Positions 7,708 to 15,330 of a DNA stretch of 32,652 nt are shown here, piece by piece (within the stretch, counting starts at the first letter, position 1; each line of letters opens with the position of its first letter). The stretch is taken from positions 1-32,652 of the forward strand of contig NZ_BAFS01000174.1 in assembly GCF_000308415.1 (NCBI RefSeq), written 5' to 3'. Under the pieces are notes generated by a model. It had not been told where the DNA came from. It was given only the letters and a program-made list of their open reading frames with translations, and ran no database searches. The DNA is from Nocardia asiatica NBRC 100129. Lineage in GTDB: Bacteria; Actinomycetota; Actinomycetes; Mycobacteriales; Mycobacteriaceae. Made by a program: the position numbers and the translations under genes.

Positions 7708-8874
7708 GTGCGGACCTCTCTGGAATCTCACGTCGATGCCGCCAACGCGCTCACCGCCCGGTGGTGCGCGGCGGCGGGCGAGCGAGACTTCGTGGTGTCC
7801 GGCGCGGGCGTGTGGCCGCTGCTGGCCTTGCTCGCCTCCGCGGCGGAGGGCACGGCGCGGGAGGAACTGACCGCAGCGATCGGGGTGCCCGCCGAGAACG
7901 GGCGAGACGAGGCGCTCCGATTGCTGCGCGACCTGGAACGCGCGGAAGCGGTGTCGGCGGCACTGGGCGTGTGGGTGCATCACGATCTTCCGCTGCGCCA
8001 GACGTGGTCGCGGGCACTTCCCGAGGGCGTGCTCGCACGGTTGACCGGGCAATCCGAACTCGACCGCTGGGCGGCCCGGCACACCGACGGACTCATCGAA
8101 CGGTTCCCGCTCATCGTCGATCCCGGCACGCTGCTGGTGCTCGCCACCGCGCTGGTGGCGAAGACGCGGTGGGACGTGCCCTTCGAAGTCGGGACGCTGA
8201 CCTGTGAGAACGGCCCGTGGCAGGGGCATCGCGGGCCCGGATTGTCGCGTACCGGCGCCGATGTGGGGAACGCCGCCATTCTGGAGGCGCCGCAACCGGT
8301 CACGCGAGTCGTCGTAGCAGGTGTCGCCGACCTCGACGTCCACCTTCTCCTCGGTGCCGGACCGCCCGCAGCCGTGCTGGGAACAGGGCTGACGGCGCTG
8401 TCCGGCGCCACGCCGGTCCGCTCCGACCTCCCGGCCGGGACCGAGGGCCCGGGACTGAGCGTGCGCACCGAGCCGGTGCTGTCGCGTACCGGTCAACTAC
8501 GGATCCTGCTGCCTCCCTTCGAGGTTCGATCCACCCACGACCTACTCACCGCGTCCGGCCTGTTCGGCCTGGCCGCCGCGACCGACTGCACGCGCGGCCA
8601 TTTCCCCGCGATTTCCCCGTCTCCGTTGTGCGTCGGCCAAGGAGCCCAGGAGGTCCTCGCCCGGTTCAGCCACGAGGGTTTCGAGGCCGCCGCCGTAACG
8701 GCCTTCGCGTTGCGGGCGGCAGCGGCCGCGCTGCGCCCCGCCAGCGCACCAGTGGTCTCGGTGACCTTCGACCGCCCCTTCGGCTTCCTCGCCGTCCACC
8801 GCCCGACCCGCCTGGCAGTGGTAGCGGGCTGGATCGCCACCCCACCCACCTCCGCCCCGAACACCTTCGCCTGA
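7708..8874 (+). CDS. Serpin-family protein
   Basis: A 388-residue serpin-like protein, the usual family size. Serpins trap serine or cysteine proteases by inserting their reactive loop into a central sheet. Visible family blocks are FVVSGAGVWPLLALLASAAEGTAREEL (28-54), LATALVAKTRWDVPFE (145-160), the reactive-loop hinge HEGFEAAAVTAF (322-333) and FDRPFGFLAVHRPT (354-367) near the C-terminus. Aligned to antitrypsin, P15 is Gly324, P14 is Phe325 and P12-P10 are Ala; P14 is normally Thr or Ser, so insertion could be impaired. After the hinge the loop is Ala-rich with Arg336 and Arg343, longer than in antitrypsin, so the P1 residue is uncertain. There is no signal peptide, suggesting an intracellular role. 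Start GTG 7708 fits the leaderless promoter. Confidence 0.8.
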   Translation: MRTSLESHVDAANALTARWCAAAGERDFVVSGAGVWPLLALLASAAEGTAREELTAAIGVPAENGRDEALRLLRDLERAEAVSAALGVWVHHDLPLRQTWSRALPEGVLARLTGQSELDRWAARHTDGLIERFPLIVDPGTLLVLATALVAKTRWDVPFEVGTLTCENGPWQGHRGPGLSRTGADVGNAAILEAPQPVTRVVVAGVADLDVHLLLGAGPPAAVLGTGLTALSGATPVRSDLPAGTEGPGLSVRTEPVLSRTGQLRILLPPFEVRSTHDLLTASGLFGLAAATDCTRGHFPAISPSPLCVGQGAQEVLARFSHEGFEAAAVTAFALRAAAAALRPASAPVVSVTFDRPFGFLAVHRPTRLAVVAGWIATPPTSAPNTFA

Positions 8875-8963
8875 CCACACGGCGAACCACGCCGCCCGCG
8901 CAAAGGCGGCGAAGGAGCAAGCGGCGGCCGCTCGGACGCGAGCCACAAGGGGGCCGCGAACAC

Positions 8964-8982
8964 GCAGCGCCGCAGGCGCTGC
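8964..8982. terminator. Bidirectional hairpin between serpin and FAD oxidoreductase genes
   Basis: GCAGCGCC-GCA-GGCGCTGC is a perfect 8-bp stem with a 3-nt loop. It begins 3 bp beyond the stop of the minus-strand FAD gene, and on the plus strand it is followed by AATTAAAC. It lies between convergent genes and probably ends both transcripts. Confidence 0.7.
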
Positions 8983-8985
8983 CAA

Positions 8986-10218
8986 TTAAACACAGCGCCG
9001 GGCGAAGTGTGGCGCGTGTTCCGGTAGAACTCCCCGTGCGAGCAAGAATGGGGGGACGCTGCGGAGGACCGGGATACGGCGCAGGATCCGAATCGGCAGC
9101 GGTGCGCGTGGGGCGCTCGCGATGTCGATTCGCCCGTCGAGGGCGGGGGCGATCGCGATCGCGTGCAGGAGTCGCTGAATTCCCTGTGTCACGACGGTCG
9201 GGAAGCTGCGCCGTCGCTGCACCAAGGCCAGGTCTCTGGTTCCGAGTGTGCCCGAGAGCAGCGGCGGGGCGAGGATTCTCGCCGCGGCGACGGCGTCCTG
9301 CACGGCCAGGTTGATACCGACGCCACCGGCGGGGGACATGGCGTGGGCGGCGTCGCCGAGGCAGAGCAGGCCGTTGGTGTACCACTTGGTCAGCCGGTCG
9401 AGTTTCACTTCCAGCAACTTGACCTCTGTCCAGCTGGACAAGGCGTCGACCCGGTCGTGCAGCCAGGGCGCGGCTTCGGCCAGGCCGCGCATGATGTCCT
9501 GGACCGGCCCGCGACGGGCGGACTCGTCGGCGCCCTTGGCGATCAACGTCGCGCACTGCCAGTAGTCGCCGCGGTCGAGTAGCAGCGCCGCGCGCCGCGC
9601 GGTGACGATCGGCAGCGCCCCCGCGGGATCGATCTCGGTGCGCGGCAGGCGGAACCACCAGACGTCCATCGGCGTCGGCCAGGTGCGGGTCGGCAGTCCC
9701 GCGGCCGACCGCAGCAGTGAGCCGCGCCCGTCGCAGGCCACGGTGAGGTCGGCTTCGATCGAGCCGGTCGCGCCCTCGACGGTCCGGTAGGCGACGCCGC
9801 CCACCCTGCCGTCGAGCCAGATCAGGTCGGTGGCCTCGGTGTTCATCCGCAGCCGGAAGGTCGGCTCCGCCGCCGCGGCCCGCGCCAGCAGGTCGAGCAG
9901 GTCCCACTGCGGCACCATCGCGACGTATTTGTGTTTTCCCGGCAGGTGTTTCAGCGTCGCCAGGGTCTGCAGGCCACCGGCGATCGGCAGTTGCACCTGA
10001 TCGACTTTGCGGGCGGGCAGTTTCGCGAATTCCGCGCCGAGCCCCAGTTCGTCGAGGAGGTCGAGGGTGGTGGGATGCACGGTGTCGCCGCGGAAGTCGC
10101 GCAGGAAGTCCTTGTGCTTCTCCAGCACCGTGACGGCGACACCGGCTCGCGCGAGCAGCAACCCGAGGAACATCCCCGCCGGCCCCCCACCGACCACCAG
10201 GCATGTCGTGCGTTCCAT
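8986..10218 (-). CDS. FAD-dependent oxidoreductase, aromatic hydroxylase type
   Basis: A 410-residue flavoprotein of the PheA/TfdB/UbiH-like FAD-binding family. LVVGGGPAGM (7-16) binds the ADP part of FAD, ACDGRGSLLR (161-170) is the DG motif and LCLGDAAHAMSPAGGVGIN (285-303) is the GD motif that contacts the flavin ribityl chain. The family includes aromatic-ring hydroxylases and antibiotic-modifying monooxygenases; the substrate cannot be read. The C-terminus (residues 345-410) is basic and proline-containing without a known motif. The ATG at 10218 (MERTTCLVVGG) is chosen because GGGAG stands about 9 bp upstream and the dinucleotide fold begins directly after it; an in-frame codon at 10245 is less likely. 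It lies 121 bp downstream of the GXWXG gene on the same strand. Confidence 0.88.
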   Translation of the reverse strand: MERTTCLVVGGGPAGMFLGLLLARAGVAVTVLEKHKDFLRDFRGDTVHPTTLDLLDELGLGAEFAKLPARKVDQVQLPIAGGLQTLATLKHLPGKHKYVAMVPQWDLLDLLARAAAAEPTFRLRMNTEATDLIWLDGRVGGVAYRTVEGATGSIEADLTVACDGRGSLLRSAAGLPTRTWPTPMDVWWFRLPRTEIDPAGALPIVTARRAALLLDRGDYWQCATLIAKGADESARRGPVQDIMRGLAEAAPWLHDRVDALSSWTEVKLLEVKLDRLTKWYTNGLLCLGDAAHAMSPAGGVGINLAVQDAVAAARILAPPLLSGTLGTRDLALVQRRRSFPTVVTQGIQRLLHAIAIAPALDGRIDIASAPRAPLPIRILRRIPVLRSVPPFLLARGVLPEHAPHFARRCV

Positions 10219-10264
10219 CGACTGTCTCTCCCTCGGTCGTCGCATCGCCGCAAGGTGTCGCCTG

Positions 10265-10280
10265 TTTGCGCAAAATCCTA
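10265..10280 (-). promoter_or_regulatory. Promoter-operator of the FAD oxidoreductase gene
   Basis: Minus-strand TAGGAT (10275-10280) is a good -10 box. The perfect palindrome TTTGCGCAAA (10265-10274) follows directly and would cover the transcription start, a repressor-type position. No clear -35 is visible. Confidence 0.4.
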
Positions 10281-10339
10281 GTGCGGCGGGCGCGGCGCCG
10301 GACCCGGATCGGCGACGGCCGCCCGGATCCGCGGCGAGC

Positions 10340-10873
10340 TCAGCCGATGTCCCTGCGCAGGACGAAGAAATACGGCTCCGTCATGCCGCGCAGATCCATC
10401 ACGCCGAACAGGGTGTGCTCGTCGGCGGCGCGGAAGTGGTCGATGATCGGCAGGTGGTCGTAGACCATCGCGGCACTTGTCACGCCGCGGTATTCCACTT
10501 CGCGCAGGCGCGCGGTGGGCTTGCTCGTTCGCAGCGCGGGCCTCACCACCGGCAGCAGCTTGCGCACGGCGCGCACACCGGACAGCGGCACCCGTCCGGC
10601 GAGTGAGAGCGGGACTCGGCGCGGGTCGATCGGGAACACCGTGCCGCCCGAGGTGAACAGCAGAGGATGCACGCTGTCGGGGCCGTCGAACTGCTTCCCG
10701 TACCAACCCGAAGCGGCCAGCACGCCATCCATCGGGTGCCCGGTCTGCAGTTCCTCGCCCCGCCAGCGCCCTGTCGTGACGTCTTGGACGCGCGCCGCCG
10801 GGAGGCGGTCGAACAGTGCCCACGCCTCCTGCGCGTTGTGGACGTCCGTCACGGTCAGCTCGTTCGCAGCCAT
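10340..10873 (-). CDS. GXWXG and DUF4334 domain protein
   Basis: A 177-residue protein. Residues 17-75 hold the GXWXG domain, with GRWRG at 35-39 followed by GHPMDGVLAASGWYGKQFDG; residues 120-173 hold the DUF4334 domain, recognisable by LREVEYRG, YDHLPIIDHFR and GVMDLRG-EPYFFVLRR. Such proteins are common in Nocardia and Rhodococcus; their biochemical role is unknown and a lipid or small-molecule binding role is only a guess. The ATG at 10873 has GGAG close upstream and an AGGAAG slightly further. It precedes the FAD oxidoreductase on the same strand, so the two could belong to one metabolic response, but each seems to have its own promoter region with palindromes. Confidence 0.8.
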   Translation of the reverse strand: MAANELTVTDVHNAQEAWALFDRLPAARVQDVTTGRWRGEELQTGHPMDGVLAASGWYGKQFDGPDSVHPLLFTSGGTVFPIDPRRVPLSLAGRVPLSGVRAVRKLLPVVRPALRTSKPTARLREVEYRGVTSAAMVYDHLPIIDHFRAADEHTLFGVMDLRGMTEPYFFVLRRDIG

Positions 10874-10893
10874 GTCTCCTACTTCCTCATCGA

Positions 10894-10920
10894 CGCAACG
10901 TTGCGATAGATACCCTATCG
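10894..10920. promoter_or_regulatory. Overlapping palindromes upstream of the GXWXG gene
   Basis: CGCAACGTTGCG (10894-10905) is a perfect 12-bp palindrome, and CGATAG-ATACC-CTATCG (10904-10920) is a perfect 6-bp-arm inverted repeat sharing two bases with it. A minus-strand TAGGGT -10 candidate lies at 10912-10917 inside the second. They are 20-47 bp before the start codon and look like regulator binding sites. Confidence 0.5.
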
Positions 10921-11040
10921 ACCTCTCAGAACGCGCGCGCACTGGCAGCTGCCCCTGGCCGGATGGTCCGTGCGGCGCGAGGCGGCCGAATGCGGCGCGC
11001 GCCGCACGACGAGCAACGACGACTTGTCCTGCGCGGTAGT

Positions 11041-11544
11041 TCAGTACGCCGCCATGAGATAGATGCCCAGGATGATCATCACGCAGGCTGCGACGCGTTT
11101 CTGGGTCACCGCGCGCCGCGGGAACCCCATCAGTCCGAAGTGGTCGATCGCGAGGGCGCCGAACATCTGACCCGCGATGATCAGGGCGTTGAAGGTGCTG
11201 GCTCCGACGTCCGACGCGACGGCGATCATCGCCAGGATGGCCGCCCCGCCCAGCAGACCGCCGAACGGCGCCCACCGGGGCATGGTCCGGATATCCGCCC
11301 GCGTGGGCCACGGCCGATCAGCGGACACCAGCAGGGCCACCACGAGGAAGATCGCGAAACCCGTGAACGCCACGGCGTAGGAGATCACGCCGCACAGCCA
11401 GACGTTCTTCAACGCCAGTTTCAGCGAGTTCTGGCAACCCGCTTCCACGGAGCGCAACGCGCCGCCGACCAGGATGAACGCGAAGATGAGTGCGGTCGTG
11501 ACGCGCGGGAGCGCGGCACGGGTTTCGGTGGTGCGAACCGTCAT
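11041..11544 (-). CDS. Half-size DMT-superfamily transporter subunit, DUF606/YdcZ type (copy 1)
   Basis: A 167-residue membrane protein with about five hydrophobic helices: ALIFAFILVGGALRS, VISYAVAFTGFAIFLVVALL, the stretch APFGGLLGGAAILAMIAVAS, FNALIIAGQMFGALAI and ACVMIILGIYLMA. This is the DUF606/YdcZ layout, in which 140-170-residue halves pair to form a ten-helix permease. It closely resembles the next gene upstream on the same strand, sharing LRS-EAGCQN, WLC-VISYAVA-TGFAIFL, WAPFGGLLGGAA and DHFGLMGF. The substrate is unknown. GGAG about 7 bp before the ATG at 11544 supports the start; that Shine-Dalgarno lies in the palindrome CGGAGATCTCCG (11545-11556). Probably co-transcribed with its partner 63 bp upstream. 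Confidence 0.85.
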   Translation of the reverse strand: MTVRTTETRAALPRVTTALIFAFILVGGALRSVEAGCQNSLKLALKNVWLCGVISYAVAFTGFAIFLVVALLVSADRPWPTRADIRTMPRWAPFGGLLGGAAILAMIAVASDVGASTFNALIIAGQMFGALAIDHFGLMGFPRRAVTQKRVAACVMIILGIYLMAAY

Positions 11545-11607
11545 CGGAGATCTCCGGAGGATGCGAAGGGTGGATACTTGACCGGCAGTTCGGGGCGGCT
11601 CGCGCGG

Positions 11608-12093
11608 TCAGGTCACACTGGCGCTGCGCTCACCCTCGGGTTCGTCGGCCATCAGATAGATCGCGAGAGTGATCAACCCACAGGCCAGCAAACGGGGCAG
11701 GCTGGCGGATCGCTCCTCGAATCCCATGAGTCCGAAATGGTCCATGATCAGGGCGACGACCATCTCGCCGATGATCACGAGGGCGCTGAAGGTCGCCACG
11801 CCGACGTAACGGGCGACGGCGATCATGCCCATCACCGCAGCGCCCCCGAGCAAACCGCCGAACGGCGCCCACCACGGCATGTTCCGCACGTCGTCGAGAG
11901 TCGGCCACGGCGACTTCGACGACAGTGCGAGGAAGATGGCGAACCCGGTGAGCGCGACGGCGTACGAGATCACCGCGCAGAGCCACATATTCCGCATGTG
12001 GTTCATCAGCGTGTTCTGGCAGCCTGCTTCGGCCGACCGTAGGCCGCCGCCGACCAGGACGAAAAGGAAGACCAGCCCGACCGCGATACTCAT
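11608..12093 (-). CDS. Half-size DMT-superfamily transporter subunit, DUF606/YdcZ type (copy 2)
   Basis: A 161-residue membrane protein with the same five-helix plan as copy 1 and many identical blocks (LVGGGLRSAEAGCQN, WAPFGGLLGGAAVMGM, DHFGLMGFEERSASLPR). It ends in a short hydrophilic tail, DEPEGERSASVT, that copy 1 lacks. The two halves probably form a heterodimeric permease and arose by tandem duplication. The ATG at 12093 (MSIAVGLVFLFV) places the first helix at the N-terminus as in copy 1. An in-frame GTG at 12102 and an ATG at 12225 are possible alternatives; GAGGA near 12110 is close to the GTG, so the exact start is uncertain. Confidence 0.82.
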   Translation of the reverse strand: MSIAVGLVFLFVLVGGGLRSAEAGCQNTLMNHMRNMWLCAVISYAVALTGFAIFLALSSKSPWPTLDDVRNMPWWAPFGGLLGGAAVMGMIAVARYVGVATFSALVIIGEMVVALIMDHFGLMGFEERSASLPRLLACGLITLAIYLMADEPEGERSASVT

Positions 12094-12184
12094 GGGCAAC
12101 ACACATCCTCGGCTTGCGGCGCGCGAATACCGAAATCGTCTCGGAGGCAACCGCTTCGGCTCCGACAAGAGCCGGTTGATGTTC

Positions 12185-12201
12185 GGGTCGACGCACGACC
12201 C
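12185..12201. repeat. Inverted repeat in the divergent gap before the permease genes
   Basis: GGGTCG-ACGCA-CGACCC, perfect 6-bp arms, lies in the 212-bp gap between the DMT pair and the ArsB/NhaD-type gene. It could be an operator serving either side; nothing else in the gap is clearly readable. Confidence 0.35.
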
Positions 12202-12305
12202 ACTGTGACCCGGACAACGTACCATTATCCAACGGCACGATCAACGGTGCGGCGAACATCACGGTCGGCGTATTCCCGCATCGGGGACGCGGCCGAAACG
12301 CTGCC

Positions 12306-13577
12306 ATGATGACACCCGTGCCCGAGCTGGTCGATAAGTCTCCGCGGAACTCGTCCTCGCTGGTAGGGACCCCGAGTTCCGGACCGAGACGGCGGCTCGG
12401 CGTGCTGGACTGGATTCGGCTGGCCCTGCTGGGAGCCGGTCTGCTCTGCGTGCTCACCGGGCTGCTGCCGCGCGAGGAGGCGGCCGCGAACATGCGCCGG
12501 GTCGGCCCGCTGCTGTTGTTTCTCGCCAGCGTCATCGTCCTGGCCGAACTGACCAGACAGGCCAAGGTCTTCGACGCCATCGCCCATCGCCTCGCGATCC
12601 TCGGCCGCGGCCGCTACCCCGCGCTGTTCGGCCTGTGCGTCCTGTTCGCCTCGGCCACGACGATCCTGCTGAATCTCGACACCACCGCCGTGCTGATCGC
12701 GCCGGTCATGCTGGCGCTCGCGGGGCCCGCCCGGATTCCGCCCCTGCCGCTGGCCATGACCACCCTCTGGCTGGCCAACACCGCGAGCCTGCTGCTGCCG
12801 GTGTCGAATCTCACCAACCTGCTCGCCGCCGATCGGGTGGCACTGACGGCGACCGGATTCGCGGCGAAAATGTGGGCTCCGCAGCTCGTTTCGGTTGCCG
12901 CGACGATGGTCTGCCTGTGGTTGTGGTATTGGCGGCGCGGACGACGTGGAAGCGACCGCTATGTACCACCGGAACCGATCCGGCCCGCGAACTTCCGCGA
13001 ACGCGCGCTGCTGTACACCACCGCGGGAGCCTGTCTGCTGTTCATCGTCGCGATACCTCTGGTCGGCGAGCGGATAGGTATCGCGGCGACGCTCGCCGCG
13101 CTCATCGCGGTTGCGGCGTTCGCCGTCTTCGACCGCGGCGCCTTGCGGCTGTCGCTGCTCCCCTGGCGGCTGCTGGTGTTCGTGGTCGGCCTGTTCCTGG
13201 TGGTACCCACCCTCAGCCGATTCGGACTCGCCGACGTGATGCGGGCGTTGATCGGCACCGACCCGGACGCGTCCGGCGCATTCCGGGCCGCCGCGGCCGG
13301 CGCCTCGCTGGCCAATATCGCGAACAACTTGCCCGCCTACACCGCGGGTGAGGCGGTGATCCCGGCATCGAACGGTGATCAGCTGCTCGCGTTGTTGATC
13401 GGCGCCAACGTCGGCTCGATCGTCACGCCGTGGGCCTCGCTGGCGACCTTGCTGTGCCTGGAGTTCTGCCGCAGCCACGAAGTACGGGTCCCCATGGGAC
13501 GTTTCGTCCTGACCGGGCTCGCCCTCGCCACGACCGCGACCGCGGGCGCGGTGGCCGCGTTGCTGATCGTGGGTTAG
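12306..13577 (+). CDS. ArsB/NhaD-type ion transporter (SLC13-like permease)
   Basis: A 423-residue integral membrane protein of the ion transporter superfamily with about ten to eleven helices. The two pseudo-repeat signatures are visible: FASATTILLNLDTTAVLIAP in the first half and ANIANNLPAYTAGEAV plus GANVGSIVTPWASLATLL in the second; NLDTTAV and NNLPAY are the helix-break motifs that carry the ion or anion site in this family. The substrate may be arsenite, Na+/H+ or a dicarboxylate; no arsR or arsC neighbour supports arsenic resistance. About 30 hydrophilic residues precede the first helix. ATG 12306 or 12309 could start it; no Shine-Dalgarno is clear. It is divergent from the DMT pair. 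Confidence 0.85.
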   Translation: MMTPVPELVDKSPRNSSSLVGTPSSGPRRRLGVLDWIRLALLGAGLLCVLTGLLPREEAAANMRRVGPLLLFLASVIVLAELTRQAKVFDAIAHRLAILGRGRYPALFGLCVLFASATTILLNLDTTAVLIAPVMLALAGPARIPPLPLAMTTLWLANTASLLLPVSNLTNLLAADRVALTATGFAAKMWAPQLVSVAATMVCLWLWYWRRGRRGSDRYVPPEPIRPANFRERALLYTTAGACLLFIVAIPLVGERIGIAATLAALIAVAAFAVFDRGALRLSLLPWRLLVFVVGLFLVVPTLSRFGLADVMRALIGTDPDASGAFRAAAAGASLANIANNLPAYTAGEAVIPASNGDQLLALLIGANVGSIVTPWASLATLLCLEFCRSHEVRVPMGRFVLTGLALATTATAGAVAALLIVG

Positions 13578-13915
13578 TCGTGGCCACCGCTGAGTGGGCG
13601 GACCGGGCCGAGCCGATCGAGGAACCCTACGTCCCTTGACCTCGAGTGCGGTCGAGGTACGAGGATCGGACCGAGGCCGGATCGAGACAATCCGATCTCA
13701 CGTGCGGAGTCACCCGGCTCCCCTCGCGCTCCCGCTGGTCATCCGTACACCCCCAGCGGGAGTCTCGGGCTCCGAATCGATTGCGGCGCGGCCGAGACTC
13801 CGTCCGAGCCGTGACGGCGGACCCGCTACCACCGCCCGAACACAGCACCGCTCGGCGAGCCACGCCGGACCCTGCCATCACACGACCGGAACCGAGAAAC
13901 GAGTTGCGAGCGAAC
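13578..13915. other. 338-bp convergent gap rich in hairpins, no gene recognised
   Basis: No convincing coding sequence is seen; an 84-codon minus-strand frame here lacks a ribosome site and family features. The gap instead holds a chain of inverted repeats: ACCTCGA/TCGAGGT (13639-13658), CGGAT/ATCCG (13678-13694), CTCCCGCTGG/CCAGCGGGAG (13729-13762), GGAGTCTCGG/CCGAGACTCC (13759-13801) and GTCC-GCCG/CGGC-GGAC (13802-13822). They may be back-to-back terminators of the convergent permease and YciI genes or a structured RNA. Confidence 0.55.
13729..13762. terminator. Perfect 10-bp stem in the convergent gap
   Basis: CTCCCGCTGG and CCAGCGGGAG pair perfectly around a 14-nt loop. There is no T-run, as is usual in actinobacteria. 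The right arm shares four bases with a second perfect 10-bp stem ending at 13801, so the two cannot form at once. Confidence 0.5.
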
Positions 13916-14179
13916 TCAGTTCACCGCCGTGATCTCCCACTCGTAAACAGTGAGTTCCGACGCGCCCGTGGTGTGCACGGGATCGGTGAACGCGATTTCC
14001 CGCGCGGCATCGAGGCTTTCGGCGTAGAGGACGTACGCACCCCCGGTGCCGTCGGTGAAACGCCCGCTCTCCTGCAACTGTCCCCGGTCGTGCAGGGACC
14101 GCAGGAACTGCCGGTGCGGCTCGATCACGGCGGCGTCGAAGCGCGCGGTGCGCATCACCAGGACGAGGTATTTGTTCAC
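13916..14179 (-). CDS. YciI-family protein
   Basis: An 87-residue protein with the compact ferredoxin-like YciI fold: [11 protein letters not shown] at the start, [37 protein letters not shown] in the middle and the DP motif ([19 protein letters not shown]) near the end. The family His-Asp pair is probably His22 in EPHRQFL and Asp66 in AFTDP. YciI proteins are small putative enzymes or dechlorinase-like domains; the reaction is unknown. The GTG start at 14179 forms a GTGA overlap with the nusB stop, so it is the last gene of the pepQ-efp-nusB-yciI run and is translationally coupled to nusB. Confidence 0.85.
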   Translation of the reverse strand: MNKYLVLVMRTARFDAAVIEPHRQFLRSLHDRGQLQESGRFTDGTGGAYVLYAESLDAAREIAFTDPVHTTGASELTVYEWEITAVN

Positions 14180-14691
14180 GACTCGGACTCCGGGCGGTGA
14201 GCCCGGGTCGCGGCGGCCGCGGCGCGCACCTGCGGCGCCACCAGGACGACCTGGCCGAGCACACCGTTGAGGAAGGACGGCGAGTCGTCGGTGGACAACT
14301 CCTTGGCCAGCTCCACCGCCTCGTCCACGGCGACGACCGGGGGGACGTCGGCGGCGTGGAACAGCTCCCAGACCGCGATGCGCAGGATCGCGCGATCCAC
14401 GGCAGGCAGCCGCGACAGGGTCCAGTCCTGCAGGTAGGACTCGATGGTGCCGTCCACCCGGTCGAGGTCGTCGGCGACGCCCTCGACCAAGGTGCGGGTG
14501 TAGGGGTGCACCGGCGCGACCGACTGGTCGCGGCCGGCCAGCTCGACGCGCTCGTCCAGCAGTTCGGCGGCGTCGACGTCTCTGGCCTCCGCCTCGAACA
14601 GCAGGTCGACCGCGCGGCGGCGGGCCTTGTGCCGCGCGCCGAGCTTCTTGTACGTGGACTTCTTGTCCACGGGCTGTTCAGCCACGGTCAC
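14176..14691 (-). CDS. nusB: Transcription antitermination factor NusB
   Basis: A 171-residue all-helical protein that, with NusE (S10), binds boxA RNA to promote antitermination on rRNA operons. Family blocks are visible: [17 protein letters not shown] near the N-terminus, [20 protein letters not shown] in the middle and [20 protein letters not shown] followed by [27 protein letters not shown]. About 15 extra N-terminal residues ([16 protein letters not shown]) and a C-terminal Ala-rich tail are typical of actinobacteria. The start is GTG at 14691. It follows efp by 28 bp in the usual actinobacterial order and overlaps yciI by 4 bp. Confidence 0.96.
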   Translation of the reverse strand: MTVAEQPVDKKSTYKKLGARHKARRRAVDLLFEAEARDVDAAELLDERVELAGRDQSVAPVHPYTRTLVEGVADDLDRVDGTIESYLQDWTLSRLPAVDRAILRIAVWELFHAADVPPVVAVDEAVELAKELSTDDSPSFLNGVLGQVVLVAPQVRAAAAATRAHRPESES

Positions 14692-14719
14692 ATCATCCCG
14701 GATCGGCCGGTCGGCCGGA

Positions 14720-15283
14720 TCAGGCGTTGACCCGGCCGAGGTAGCTGCCGTCGCGCGAGTCGATACGCAGCTTGTCGCCGGTGTTGATGAACAGCGGGAC
14801 CTGCACCTCGGCGCCGGTCTCCAGGGTGGCGGGCTTGGTGCCGCCGGTGGAGCGGTCGCCCTGCAGGCCGATGTCGGTGTGCTGGACCACGAGCTCGATC
14901 GAGACCGGGAGCTCGACGTACAGCGGAGCGCCCTCGTGCATGGCGACCTGCACGGTCATGTTCTCCAGCAGGAAGCGAGCGCCGTCGCCGATGGTGGCCT
15001 CGGAGATGGAGATCTGGTCGAAGGTCTCGCCGTCCATGAAGACGTAGTCCGAGCCGTCGTGGTAGAGATAGGTCATGTCCCGGCGGTCGACGGTGGCGGT
15101 CTCCACCTTCACACCGGCGTTGAAGGTCTTGTCGACCACCTTGCCGGACACGACGTTCTTCAGCTTGGTCCGCACGAACGCGGGGCCCTTGCCCGGCTTG
15201 ACGTGCTGGAACTCGATGATCTGCTGGAGCTGACCGTCGATCTTCAGCACAAGGCCGTTCTTGAAGTCGCTGGTGTCCGCCAC
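14720..15283 (-). CDS. efp: Translation elongation factor P
   Basis: A 187-residue, three-domain protein that binds next to the ribosomal P site and relieves stalling at polyproline. [19 protein letters not shown] contains the tip loop with Lys32, the position modified in some bacteria; [15 protein letters not shown] and [18 protein letters not shown] near the C-terminus are EF-P signatures. No modification enzyme (EpmA, EarP or YmfI) is in the window. The GTG at 15283 gives the family-typical [10 protein letters not shown] and the exact expected length; GAGGAG at 15295-15300 is 11 bp upstream, a slightly long spacing. The frame remains open far upstream, but that is antisense-like noise in pepQ. 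Operon: pepQ-efp-nusB-yciI. Confidence 0.97.
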   Translation of the reverse strand: MADTSDFKNGLVLKIDGQLQQIIEFQHVKPGKGPAFVRTKLKNVVSGKVVDKTFNAGVKVETATVDRRDMTYLYHDGSDYVFMDGETFDQISISEATIGDGARFLLENMTVQVAMHEGAPLYVELPVSIELVVQHTDIGLQGDRSTGGTKPATLETGAEVQVPLFINTGDKLRIDSRDGSYLGRVNA

Positions 15284-15330
15284 TGTCTTCGGATCTCCTC
15301 GTTCTACCGCTTGGTCTCGGGTGACCGGCG

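Noticed and set aside
12225..13478. Minus-strand open frame of 417 codons opposite the permease
   Set aside because: Gln/Arg/Gly-rich nonsense translation; the plus strand gives a well-formed membrane transporter with ion-transporter motifs.
13627..13881. Possible 84-codon gene in the convergent gap
   Set aside because: No ribosome site, no recognisable family, and it runs through all the hairpins of the gap.
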